Shown here one piece after another: positions 45,232 to 53,686 of a DNA stretch of 64,000 nt. The position numbers and the translations under genes are program-made. Each line of letters begins with the position of its first letter. The first letter of the stretch is position 1. The DNA is taken from the NCBI RefSeq assembly GCF_900130125.1, contig NZ_FQXY01000007.1:186001-250000 (forward strand), given 5' to 3'. The notes below the pieces were generated by a model. It had not been told where the DNA came from. It worked only from the letters and a program-made list of their open reading frames with translations, and did no database searches. Source of the stretch: Bacteroides congonensis (GTDB lineage: Bacteria > Bacteroidota > Bacteroidia > Bacteroidales > Bacteroidaceae).

Positions 45232-45768
45232 ATGGCTATTGAAAATTATGATTTTATACCGTTAAAGGTAGATACTAAAATAAAACCGTTTAAGTGCAAG
45301 GATAGTGACTTAAACGGTTTTTTGTTTGATGACGCACAAAAGTATTTGACAGAGCTAATGGCTGTAACTTATCTACTTGAAGATTTACCACAAAGTAAAA
45401 CTGTTGCCTATTTTAGTTTACTGAATGATAAGATAACTTTTGATCCGGAACAACGTTCTATTTGGAATAAATTAAGCCGACGTGTGGCCAATCCTAAACG
45501 GAGAAAACATTATCCTGCTGTTAAAATAGGTAGATTAGCTATATCAGAAGAATTTGCCAGTCAAGGGCTTGGCAGAGATATTATACGCCTGATAAAATTC
45601 ATGTTTACGCATGATAATCGTACAGGATGTCGCTTTATAACCGTAGATGCTTACCAGAATGCAGTAGGATTTTATCAAAGATGCGGATTTGACTTCATTT
45701 CAGAGAAAGACCAAAATGATGTCACCCGTTCCATGTTTTATGATTTGAAGCGTTTTCAAGATGAATAA
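45232..45768 (+). CDS. GNAT acetyltransferase, probable TacT/AtaT-type toxin
   Basis: Acetyltransferase of 178 residues. Motif A is KIGRLAISEEFASQGLGRD (98-116) with the acetyl-CoA pyrophosphate loop QGLGRD. The late FYQRCGFDFI contains Tyr148, the residue used as general acid in GNAT toxins. The early KCKDSDLNGFL segment and the overall length resemble toxins that acetylate aminoacyl-tRNA. The upstream antitoxin-like gene supports this reading; an ordinary small-molecule acetyltransferase is the alternative. A terminator-shaped hairpin lies within codons 17-31 and may limit its expression. It sits between the two polysaccharide loci. Confidence 0.72.
   Translation: MAIENYDFIPLKVDTKIKPFKCKDSDLNGFLFDDAQKYLTELMAVTYLLEDLPQSKTVAYFSLLNDKITFDPEQRSIWNKLSRRVANPKRRKHYPAVKIGRLAISEEFASQGLGRDIIRLIKFMFTHDNRTGCRFITVDAYQNAVGFYQRCGFDFISEKDQNDVTRSMFYDLKRFQDE
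45282..45323 (+). terminator. Terminator-like hairpin inside the GNAT coding region
   Basis: Perfect 14-bp arms AAAACCGTTTAAGT (45282-45295) and reverse complement (45308-45321) around a 12-base loop, ending in six consecutive T (45318-45323). The shape is that of an intrinsic terminator, placed about 50 bp into the toxin gene and after the complete antitoxin gene. Confidence 0.5.
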
Positions 45769-45794
45769 AACATGTAAAATATGAACACTAAGAA

Positions 45795-45845
45795 AAGGGT
45801 ATCAAAAGCCGGATTCTCTTAGAATCCTGAGCTTTTGATACCCTT
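45795..45845. terminator. Long hairpin between the toxin gene and locus B
   Basis: Arms AAGGGTATCAAAAGC (45795-45809) and exact complement (45831-45845), with an inner stem GGATTC/GAATCC. On the minus strand a TTTTCTT tract follows, so it should end the fucosidase-lyase transcript; it may also end the toxin transcript. Confidence 0.65.
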
Positions 45846-45931
45846 ATTAATTTCCAAACAATCCGGACAGGTCTTTTTAAAACCAACTTATCGTCCGTCT
45901 AACCGTTTAACCAATTCTATTAAAAATCAGA

Positions 45932-48301
45932 TTACACAACTTTTGTCACACTCTTTCCGCAATCTTTCCCGGTCGGCAGAGCAATCGTAGCAGAAGTGTT
46001 TCCTATTTCCACTTTCATTTCCTTGAGTTGCGTATTCATCGTCGGGTCTGTCACAGAGATTTTGTAGCCTTTTCCCTCTTTCTCGACAAGCAGTACACAA
46101 GGAGCGGACACTTTCACCGGAATCCCCTGCCATTTCAGCGTTTCACCGGCAGAATAGAACACAGCTTCCAACACTTTCTTATCAGTGGACTGGACAGCTT
46201 GCACCAATGTGTCATTCCTGAGAACTGCAAACGGATTTTTCTTTGCCGGAAGTCCTTTGCCGGCATATACAGCATAACCATACGTGCCATCCTTTACTTC
46301 CCGACCATGATCCACCCACACACGGAATATGTCAGCCGTTTCCGGAAGATTCTTTTTACCCTTGTTCGATAAGTTTCTCTTCAACCATTCGTTGGGACGG
46401 GTTTCGCAGCAAAAGAAAGCTTTCGATGTAAACTCCGGCAGAGGCATATAAGCGAATCCGCCTTCCTGCATTACCCACAATGACTTACCTTTATCAATCA
46501 ACGGATTGACACCGGACGTCGGTTCAAGCTGCTTCTTCCCATCATACAAAGTGACTTTCCCCTGATGCGCAGTCTGCTCCATAGTAGTACGTATCGTACC
46601 TTCCTGTTCCGGCTCCAGGTTGGTGACACCGGCTCCAAGAGCAATCATATAATCGCCCAGCATGAAATACGACTTATACGCTTTTACACCGAAAGCCACC
46701 GGATTGATGATTTTCACCTCTTTCTTTTCTCTGGTCATAGCGTCTACTTTCTCAAAGATAAAGCCTGCTACTGCATTTTGTCCGCCATAAGTCGCCCCAC
46801 CGGCAAAGTTGTGCTTACTGGTAAATCCTCTCCAGTTGGTGAACGGTTTCAACCTTTCCTGACCTTCGCGGGCAGTGATTCCGGGCAACGCTGTCAAGTC
46901 CATAGCTCCAATCACTTTCCGGTATTCATCACCGTTACGCTGGAAATAAGTAAGCCCGTCGTTCGTATAGATATTATATTCGTCCGCAAAGTTATTGGCA
47001 CTTTCCAAACCGTCGCAACGGTTGGAAGCCATATTCACCATCATATAATAATCAGCGTTACGCTTAATCAAGTCATCGTTATTATAAAACCAGCGCGTAC
47101 CATTATAATGTCCTCCCGGATAACCGTCCATACGGATATTGTCTTTTTCCACTTCCGTGATAAGCTGTTTCAATTCGCGGACTTCATCCTCCGTGAAAGA
47201 TTTCGGCCAACGTTCTACCGAAGCTTTCATCATCTGATGATAAGGAATATGAGCCGGCTTTCCTTCATAATATACCATTGAATAACGATCCAGGCACGGT
47301 GGAATGAATCCTTTATAATAGTAGAACGTGCTGCCACGATAGAAATTAAGCAACGCATCCACATTCTCACGGGTCAGAGTTTCCGCCCAAGGCGTTCCGC
47401 GAAGCATCCACAATAAGTTTTGCGCGCTCTGCGCTCCATGAATCGGATAGCCCCACACAAGGCACTGCATGCCATGTCCCCAACCGGCTCCATCAGCAGT
47501 GAAACCTTCATTCCAGAAAGCTTCTTCATAAGTAGGCTGCGACACACTGCTCAAACTGCCTTTCGCCACTGCCGCCACTACATCTACCATCGGAATGGAA
47601 TCCAGCATGGCAGCCGTCTCCAGCAACGGGCGATAAGCCAGTGCATTTCCGCCCACCCATGACACATGATGGCGGAATCTCTCCACACTTACAATATTCT
47701 TTTCCGTATCATCATTACGTTTGGGTTGTGTCCACGATTGAAAAGCCAGTTTCTTCAGCATTTCACAGGCAGAAGTGCGCAGTTTCATCGTATCCCCCGG
47801 TATATCCATCTGCTTGAACAGAGAGAAATAGACACCGCAGGCAGCTTTGGGAATAGCGAAACAAGAAGCGTGAAAGCGGTCGTTCGGTTGACGGCGGGTT
47901 TCGATGTCACCATATCTCAATACGGCTCTCCAAAACTTTTCCGGTACATCTTCCACTTTTTTCCTTTTGAAGTTGTTGGCAATCACCCACAAACGTTCTG
48001 TCGCATCGGCAAGAAACAGTCCCATGTTCTGTTGATCCTGGAAAGACACCTTATCCAGCCATTTCTTATCATGAATCTCCTTCTCATAAGCTATCAGGTC
48101 TTCAAACTGCCCCTCTTCATTCAACTGTTTCAAGTAAGTATCCGCCTTATTTATCTTATTGCGGACAGGATACGTACTGTAATTCTGAGCATAATAATTG
48201 CGCAATTTAAGAACAGCCTTTTCCTTGTCCGACTGTGCAAAGGTTACCACAACGCCTATCAGCAATAAAAACGACAGGCAAAAAATTCTTTTATTTTTCA
48301 T
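45932..48301 (-). CDS. PL8-superfamily polysaccharide lyase, divergent, locus B
   Basis: Secreted lyase, 789 residues from the ATG at 48301 (signal peptide ending VTFAQ). An earlier ATG at 48328 would overlap the fucosidase gene and place nine extra residues before the signal peptide, so the later start is preferred. It is a close paralogue of the locus A lyase (27959-30406): Asn219 in GGNALAY, His276 and Tyr285 nine apart in DGAGWGHG...GYP, and Arg339 54 further on, the same spacing as in canonical PL8. The C-terminal super-sandwich ends with a cap like that of its paralogue (DPTMNTQLKEMKV). It follows the GH29 gene by 19 bp, so defucosylation and chain cleavage are probably co-expressed. 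Confidence 0.8.
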   Translation of the reverse strand: MKNKRIFCLSFLLLIGVVVTFAQSDKEKAVLKLRNYYAQNYSTYPVRNKINKADTYLKQLNEEGQFEDLIAYEKEIHDKKWLDKVSFQDQQNMGLFLADATERLWVIANNFKRKKVEDVPEKFWRAVLRYGDIETRRQPNDRFHASCFAIPKAACGVYFSLFKQMDIPGDTMKLRTSACEMLKKLAFQSWTQPKRNDDTEKNIVSVERFRHHVSWVGGNALAYRPLLETAAMLDSIPMVDVVAAVAKGSLSSVSQPTYEEAFWNEGFTADGAGWGHGMQCLVWGYPIHGAQSAQNLLWMLRGTPWAETLTRENVDALLNFYRGSTFYYYKGFIPPCLDRYSMVYYEGKPAHIPYHQMMKASVERWPKSFTEDEVRELKQLITEVEKDNIRMDGYPGGHYNGTRWFYNNDDLIKRNADYYMMVNMASNRCDGLESANNFADEYNIYTNDGLTYFQRNGDEYRKVIGAMDLTALPGITAREGQERLKPFTNWRGFTSKHNFAGGATYGGQNAVAGFIFEKVDAMTREKKEVKIINPVAFGVKAYKSYFMLGDYMIALGAGVTNLEPEQEGTIRTTMEQTAHQGKVTLYDGKKQLEPTSGVNPLIDKGKSLWVMQEGGFAYMPLPEFTSKAFFCCETRPNEWLKRNLSNKGKKNLPETADIFRVWVDHGREVKDGTYGYAVYAGKGLPAKKNPFAVLRNDTLVQAVQSTDKKVLEAVFYSAGETLKWQGIPVKVSAPCVLLVEKEGKGYKISVTDPTMNTQLKEMKVEIGNTSATIALPTGKDCGKSVTKVV

Positions 48302-48320
48302 ATTTAACCGATTTAAAATT

Positions 48321-50210
48321 TCATTCAATAAACAGCCAGTTCAATCCGAACAATTCCTTCTTCGGAGTATCGGCAGGACGAACTTTCACAGTATATATCC
48401 CGGCTTCCGGGAATTTAACCTTGCCCAAATGGCGGGTGTAGAACTCTCCGAATCCCTTAGGCCCTGCCAGGGTCACAGCCTTGATGGAATCCACTCCTTC
48501 CACTTCCACCTGATAAGGCTGCCCGGCAGACGCCGAATCACAGGAATAACAGATTGCCAGTTCCCTCTCCCCTGCTTCAGGGATATACACTTTCCAGGAA
48601 GCAACATCATCTGCCGACTTCCATCCGCGGATACTGGTAGGAGATATATACCCCACTCCGGTGACATCCACTCCTTTCGCACGTTCCAGTCCGCCCGCAA
48701 GGGATGCTTTCGCCTGTTCCATCGCAATACCACCGAAGTTGATTTCGCCACAGAAACCGTTCTCTGCCTGTAATTCGCCTTCCACTTCCAGTTCGATGAC
48801 CGAGTCATAAGATACCGGCTCGCTTATCGGCCCTTGTACATGCAAAAGTAAGCCTTTCTGCACAAATTCCACATTTTTATTATTCAAAGAAGGGATGCGT
48901 GCTGCCAATACCTTATTCTTCAATCCGTTGACACGGATAATGCCGTCCGAAGGCCATTCAAACACATGCAAGTACACTTTCGTCTTACCATCCCCGGTAC
49001 GCTGCGTGATAAGCCCCCAGTCCTGTGAGTCTTCAGCAAAAGGAGAAGGATAAGTACCGTGGAAACCAACCTTATTCTGATGTATCATCTTGCCTATTTC
49101 AGAGATACGGGTCTTGATTTCGGGCGGGATGGAACCATCGGCACGAGGGCCGATATTCAGCATCACATTGCCGCCTTTATAGATACCTTTCACGATTTCG
49201 CGGACAAAGTATGTGGTAGAACGCCAATTCTGGTCATCACGGTTGTACCCCCAAGTATGATTGAAAGTCGCCGCCGTCTCCCATGTATGTCCGAGCGGTT
49301 GAGCCGGAAACTCATTGTCACCCATCGTCTGGAAATCAACGCCGTTATCTCCTACTTCATGAATCCCCAAGCGGGTATTTACCAATACGGTAGGGTCAAG
49401 TTCGCGCACCATGGCAAGCATGTCGCGCATCTGTTTTTCCGTCATTTGCCCTTCGGCAACAGGGTCTTCGCGCCAACAGTCAAACCAGAACAGTTTCACA
49501 CCATAGTCCTTTATCAGTTCGGCTACCTGCGGCATTGCCTTTTCACGCCAGTATTTATCATACTCTTCTTCTGTCGGCAATTGGCGAAAAGGAGCCTGTA
49601 CCTCCCCGCGCCCTGCCGCAACACGGTCAAAACCGGGCTTTTGCTCGTCCGCATAGTCCCAGTCGTTATTACGTCCGTTCGGATGTCCCCAGTCCAACCA
49701 GTGGGAATAATAAGCACAAAGAACAATACCATGTTTCTCGCATTTCTCTTTCAAGCATTTCAATACGTCGAAATTGGTTCCCGACAGCTTCCCATAGGTA
49801 TAGTCACTGACTTTCGAGTTCCAGAAAGCAACCCCGTCATGATGCTTCGTCACAAAAGTGAGATATTTGAATCCCCCCTCTTTCGTGGCAATCACCCAGT
49901 CCTCTATCTCCTTCTCGGAAATCGGCATGCGTTTGGCCATTTGATCCCAGTCGGACTTCTGTACCTTATTATGGCAGCGTATCCATTCGGCATATTCCGA
50001 GTTACGTACTTTCTCACCATAAAAACGACCGGACGCCGGAGTACACAACGACCAGTGAATCATTATGCCGAGACGTGCTTCCTCAAACCACTTGACTCTT
50101 TCTTTCTGCGTCCGCGGAAGAGGCTCTGTTTCTTTTTCGGGATTCCGCTTGCCGCAACTGAAGAATAACAAACCTGCGACAAGCACCAACCAACTTTTAC
50201 TCATAATCAT
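48321..50210 (-). CDS. Alpha-L-fucosidase, GH29, lipoprotein, locus B
   Basis: Removes alpha-linked fucose. The 629-residue lipoprotein (lipobox FSC near 19; starts at 50210 or two codons later) has the GH29 barrel: LGIMIHWSLCTP (about 47), KYLTFVTKHHDGVAFW (about 115), the nucleophile D244 in LFWFDCW, and GNVMLNIGPRADGSI (about 350). Residues after about 430 form C-terminal beta domains. It is the first gene of a two-gene minus-strand unit with the lyase, divergent from the locus B SusC operon. A -7 box and paired half-sites lie upstream. Its presence implies a fucosylated target or a fucose branch that blocks the lyase. Confidence 0.93.
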   Translation of the reverse strand: MIMSKSWLVLVAGLLFFSCGKRNPEKETEPLPRTQKERVKWFEEARLGIMIHWSLCTPASGRFYGEKVRNSEYAEWIRCHNKVQKSDWDQMAKRMPISEKEIEDWVIATKEGGFKYLTFVTKHHDGVAFWNSKVSDYTYGKLSGTNFDVLKCLKEKCEKHGIVLCAYYSHWLDWGHPNGRNNDWDYADEQKPGFDRVAAGRGEVQAPFRQLPTEEEYDKYWREKAMPQVAELIKDYGVKLFWFDCWREDPVAEGQMTEKQMRDMLAMVRELDPTVLVNTRLGIHEVGDNGVDFQTMGDNEFPAQPLGHTWETAATFNHTWGYNRDDQNWRSTTYFVREIVKGIYKGGNVMLNIGPRADGSIPPEIKTRISEIGKMIHQNKVGFHGTYPSPFAEDSQDWGLITQRTGDGKTKVYLHVFEWPSDGIIRVNGLKNKVLAARIPSLNNKNVEFVQKGLLLHVQGPISEPVSYDSVIELEVEGELQAENGFCGEINFGGIAMEQAKASLAGGLERAKGVDVTGVGYISPTSIRGWKSADDVASWKVYIPEAGERELAICYSCDSASAGQPYQVEVEGVDSIKAVTLAGPKGFGEFYTRHLGKVKFPEAGIYTVKVRPADTPKKELFGLNWLFIE

Positions 50211-50251
50211 TTTTTTGATATTAGATTTTTTTTGATATTAGTGTCTTGGTA

Positions 50252-50259
50252 CAAAGATA
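50252..50259 (-). promoter_or_regulatory. -7 box of the fucosidase-lyase unit
   Basis: TATCTTTG on the minus strand, about 42 bp upstream of the fucosidase ATG; 32 bp separate it from the nearest GTACAA half-site. No -33 element is present at the usual spacing. Confidence 0.6.
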
Positions 50260-50291
50260 GGAGATACAAAAAACCTCCAGGGGCACATAGC

Positions 50292-50376
50292 GTACAATGC
50301 AGGTTAACTCCCCGTACAAATCGCCGTCTCAGATAGTACAGCCGCGATTTGTACGCATTGTGTCCGTCGTTTGTAC
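50292..50376. promoter_or_regulatory. Symmetric paired half-sites, probable HTCS operator of locus B
   Basis: Four copies of GTACAA/TTGTAC: 50292-50297 and 50314-50319 in one orientation (22 bp apart), 50349-50354 and 50371-50376 in the other (22 bp apart). The inner copies extend to GTACAAATCGC, an 11-bp perfect inverted repeat. Each pair lies 32 bp from a -7 box, one for each divergent operon. Confidence 0.7.
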
Positions 50377-50408
50377 TGACAATGCCGGTAGTAAATTGCC
50401 ATAGTTCC

Positions 50409-50416
50409 GACATTTG
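50409..50416 (+). promoter_or_regulatory. -7-like box of the locus B SusC operon
   Basis: GACATTTG differs from TAnnTTTG at the first base only. It lies 32 bp from the outer TTGTAC, exactly mirroring the fucosidase side, and 44 bp before the SusC ATG. Confidence 0.5.
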
Positions 50417-50460
50417 CCGTATCGTTTAAAAACAGAAATGTCTAATCTTAATTTAAGAAC

Positions 50461-53400
50461 ATGAAAAAGAATCGAATCTTATTTTCGAAAAGAAGCCAGT
50501 CCTTTCTTTGGATACTGCTTTTCTCTATTTCCACTGTCTTCGCACAGGTTGCCGTAACCGGAGTGGTGACAGACGAACTCAAAGAACCGATGCCCGGCGT
50601 AAGCGTCATTGTCAAAGGGACAAAAACGGGAACTGTCACCGATACCAACGGACGCTACCGTATATCAATGCCGAAAGGTTCATCCGTGCTCACCTTTTCT
50701 TTTTTAGGATACGCCGTTAAAGAAGTAACGGTAGGCAACAAGAAACAAATCAACGTCGAAATGAAAGAAGATGCCAAGATGCTGGACGAAGTGGTAGCCA
50801 TCGGTTACGGTTCGGTGAAGAAAAGCGACCTGACCGGTTCCGTCAGCAAAGCCGACATGGGAGACTTAACAAAGGCGGCGGTTGCTTCCATCGACCAGGC
50901 TCTCGCGGGACGCATCGCAGGCGTACAGGTAGTTGCCACCGATGGACGACCGGGAGCCACCTCCAATATCGTCATCCGGGGTAGTAACACTATCTCCGAC
51001 AGTTCCGACGGTTCCCCTCTTTATGTAATCGACGGTTTCCCGACGGAAGACCCTAACCTGGCAGCTTACAACCCGAACGATATCGAGTCTATCGACGTGT
51101 TGAAAGACGCATCGGCCACCGCTATCTATGGAGCGCGCGGAGCCAACGGTGTCATCATCATTCAGACGAAAAGAGGAAAGGAAGCTCCCCCTACCGTAAC
51201 TTACGACGGTTACTTCTCCTGGCAGACGGAACCGCAGTTCCTCAAAATGATGGGAGCTTACGACTTCGTGAAGTTGCAGACAGAGCTGAACCAGTACAGC
51301 GAACAATACCTGGACAGAACTTACCTGAGTTATGATGAGAAGTTGGGTCGTCACCAGACACTGGAAGATTACCGTAACAGAAAAGCATACAACTGGCAGG
51401 ACATCGTACTGGACGGCGCACCGTTCACCAGCCATCATGTGTCCCTCAACGGTGGTACGCAACGCACCAAATACAGCGCAAGTGCCTCTTATTTCCACCA
51501 GAAAGGTACATTGACCGGCTCTGAATACAACAGCTTCCGTACACGTCTGACCCTTGACCAGCAGATTACATCCAATGTTACCGTAGGATTTACCGTGAAC
51601 TATGCCAACAACAAGACACATGGTGCCAACCCGTCCGAAAGTCACGGGGGATGGACATCGAGCCACTACCTTTTCTACTCCGTATTAGGATACCGCCCGC
51701 TGGCTTACAAGCTGGACGAAGATATATTGAACCAGCCTTTTGACCCGAATATCAACAGTGCTACCGACTACCGCTACAATCCGGTGAAAACCGTCCAGAA
51801 TGAAGATTCCGGCAATTTAAGCCGCCAACTGAACATGAACGCATACCTGACCTGGAAAATCACCAAAAAACTGGAGTTCAAGGTGACAGGCGCACTGAGT
51901 TCGAATATTGTCAGAAGTACCACATTCAATAATTCACAGACTTATTGGGGTGACGCACGTTACCAACCCGACAAGCAGAACGGTAGCTTCAACTACAGGG
52001 AATACAACAACTGGTCAAACGACTACACGTTGACTTACCGCACGAAAGTGAAGAACCATAATATCTTGGGGATGTTGGGAGCGTCAATCTCCAGCAACCA
52101 GTATCAATACCTCGGCGGTCAGGCATCACTGGTTCCATGGGAAGAACTCGGACTCTGGGGCATAGACCAGGGAACTCCCAAGAAAATTTATGCCGAGAAG
52201 ACCGAGCAACACATGATGTCTTTCTTTGCACGTGCCAATTATGACTGGAAATCACGCTACCTGCTCACAGGAACAGTCCGTGCCGATGGTTCTTCACGAC
52301 TGATATACAACAAATGGGGCTACTTCCCGTCAGCATCCGGAGCCTGGAGAATCTCCGAAGAAAAATTCATGAGACCCGCCCGTAAGTGGATGTCCAACCT
52401 GAAACTGAGAGTAGGCTGGGGTATCACGGGAAACAACCGTACGCAGGAGAATTATCCGTCACACCTGCTGTATGCCGGCAATGAGAATTATGCGTTCAAT
52501 AATACTATGTCGCCCGCCATCTACATACGCCAGATGGCAAATAAAGACTTGAAGTGGGAATCCACTTATCAGACGAATATCGGAGTAGACCTCGGATTCT
52601 TCGGAAACCGTATCAATGCAGTCATCGACTATTATAACAAGCATACCAAAGACCTGTTGCTGTATGCCGACACTCCCCCATCCATCGGATTCGAACAAGT
52701 GCAGCAGAATATCGGTAGCGTTCGCAACTCCGGTTTTGAGTTTGCCATCAACACAGTCAACCTGAAAGGCGGAAACAATAAGCTGAAATGGACAAGTTCA
52801 TTCAACATCTCGTTCAACAAGAACGAAATCACCGCATTGTCCGACGGACAGACAAGCCGCGTAGTGGGCATCCGTTACCCGGAAATTCCGGATATGTATA
52901 TCGCCAAGGTAGGCCATCCGCTTTCCGAAATGTACGGATATGTATTTGACGGAGTATATCAGTACGAAGACTTCAACGAAGTATCACCGAACACATTTGT
53001 ACTGAAAGAAGGTATCCCCGACAACGGACGCAAGAGAAGCGAAATCCGTCCGGGCGACCCGAAACTGAAAGATATCAACGGCGACGGTAAGATTACGACG
53101 GACGACCGCACCATCATCGGTCACGGACTTCCGATACATATCGGCGGTTTCACCAACCGGTTCGAATACAAAGGATTTGATTTAAGCATTTTCCTGCAAT
53201 GGTCTTACGGTAACGACCTGATTAACTACAACCGCAAACTGCTGGAAGAGCTCAAGAGCGCGCACACCAACCAACTGGCTACTGCGGTGAACCACTGGAC
53301 ACCCCGCACGGTCAACGCGGACGGTTCCATCACTCCGGGAAATTACACCAATTACCTGTGGGCTCCCACCAGAGGTTTCTACGAACCGGGATTCAATACC

Positions 53401-53661
53401 GACCGTGAAGTGGAAGACGCTTCCGTTCTCCGCCTGAAAACGATACAGTTGGGATACAACTTCCCCGCCAAATGGCTGAGCAAGTGTAAAATCAAATCAC
53501 TGCGGCTCTATGTCACCGGACAGGATTTGATTACATGGACTAACTATTCCGGCTACGACCCCGAAGTGTCTACCCGCAACTCGTCCATGACGAGAGGATT
53601 CGACTACTCGGCATATCCGCGCTCGGCAACTTATACATTCGGTGTGAAAATGAGTTTGTAA
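50461..53661 (+). CDS. SusC-family TonB-dependent receptor, locus B
   Basis: Outer-membrane oligosaccharide importer of 1066 residues. A signal peptide (VFAQV, near 29) leads into a carboxypeptidase-regulatory-like domain, the TonB box LDEVVAIGYGSVKKSDLTGSV near 107, the plug with VLKDASATAIYGARGANGV, and a barrel ending TYTFGVKMSL. It heads a seven-gene operon with SusD 25 bp downstream. Landmarks throughout match the locus A SusC (for instance LSEMYGYV, GLPIHIGGFTN, STRNSSMTRGFDYSAYP), while the mid-barrel segments differ most, so transported glycans may differ slightly. Control is probably by the HTCS at the right edge through the GTACAA sites. Confidence 0.96.
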   Translation: MKKNRILFSKRSQSFLWILLFSISTVFAQVAVTGVVTDELKEPMPGVSVIVKGTKTGTVTDTNGRYRISMPKGSSVLTFSFLGYAVKEVTVGNKKQINVEMKEDAKMLDEVVAIGYGSVKKSDLTGSVSKADMGDLTKAAVASIDQALAGRIAGVQVVATDGRPGATSNIVIRGSNTISDSSDGSPLYVIDGFPTEDPNLAAYNPNDIESIDVLKDASATAIYGARGANGVIIIQTKRGKEAPPTVTYDGYFSWQTEPQFLKMMGAYDFVKLQTELNQYSEQYLDRTYLSYDEKLGRHQTLEDYRNRKAYNWQDIVLDGAPFTSHHVSLNGGTQRTKYSASASYFHQKGTLTGSEYNSFRTRLTLDQQITSNVTVGFTVNYANNKTHGANPSESHGGWTSSHYLFYSVLGYRPLAYKLDEDILNQPFDPNINSATDYRYNPVKTVQNEDSGNLSRQLNMNAYLTWKITKKLEFKVTGALSSNIVRSTTFNNSQTYWGDARYQPDKQNGSFNYREYNNWSNDYTLTYRTKVKNHNILGMLGASISSNQYQYLGGQASLVPWEELGLWGIDQGTPKKIYAEKTEQHMMSFFARANYDWKSRYLLTGTVRADGSSRLIYNKWGYFPSASGAWRISEEKFMRPARKWMSNLKLRVGWGITGNNRTQENYPSHLLYAGNENYAFNNTMSPAIYIRQMANKDLKWESTYQTNIGVDLGFFGNRINAVIDYYNKHTKDLLLYADTPPSIGFEQVQQNIGSVRNSGFEFAINTVNLKGGNNKLKWTSSFNISFNKNEITALSDGQTSRVVGIRYPEIPDMYIAKVGHPLSEMYGYVFDGVYQYEDFNEVSPNTFVLKEGIPDNGRKRSEIRPGDPKLKDINGDGKITTDDRTIIGHGLPIHIGGFTNRFEYKGFDLSIFLQWSYGNDLINYNRKLLEELKSAHTNQLATAVNHWTPRTVNADGSITPGNYTNYLWAPTRGFYEPGFNTDREVEDASVLRLKTIQLGYNFPAKWLSKCKIKSLRLYVTGQDLITWTNYSGYDPEVSTRNSSMTRGFDYSAYPRSATYTFGVKMSL

Positions 53662-53686
53662 TAACCTGATTAAACGAAAGAAGAAA

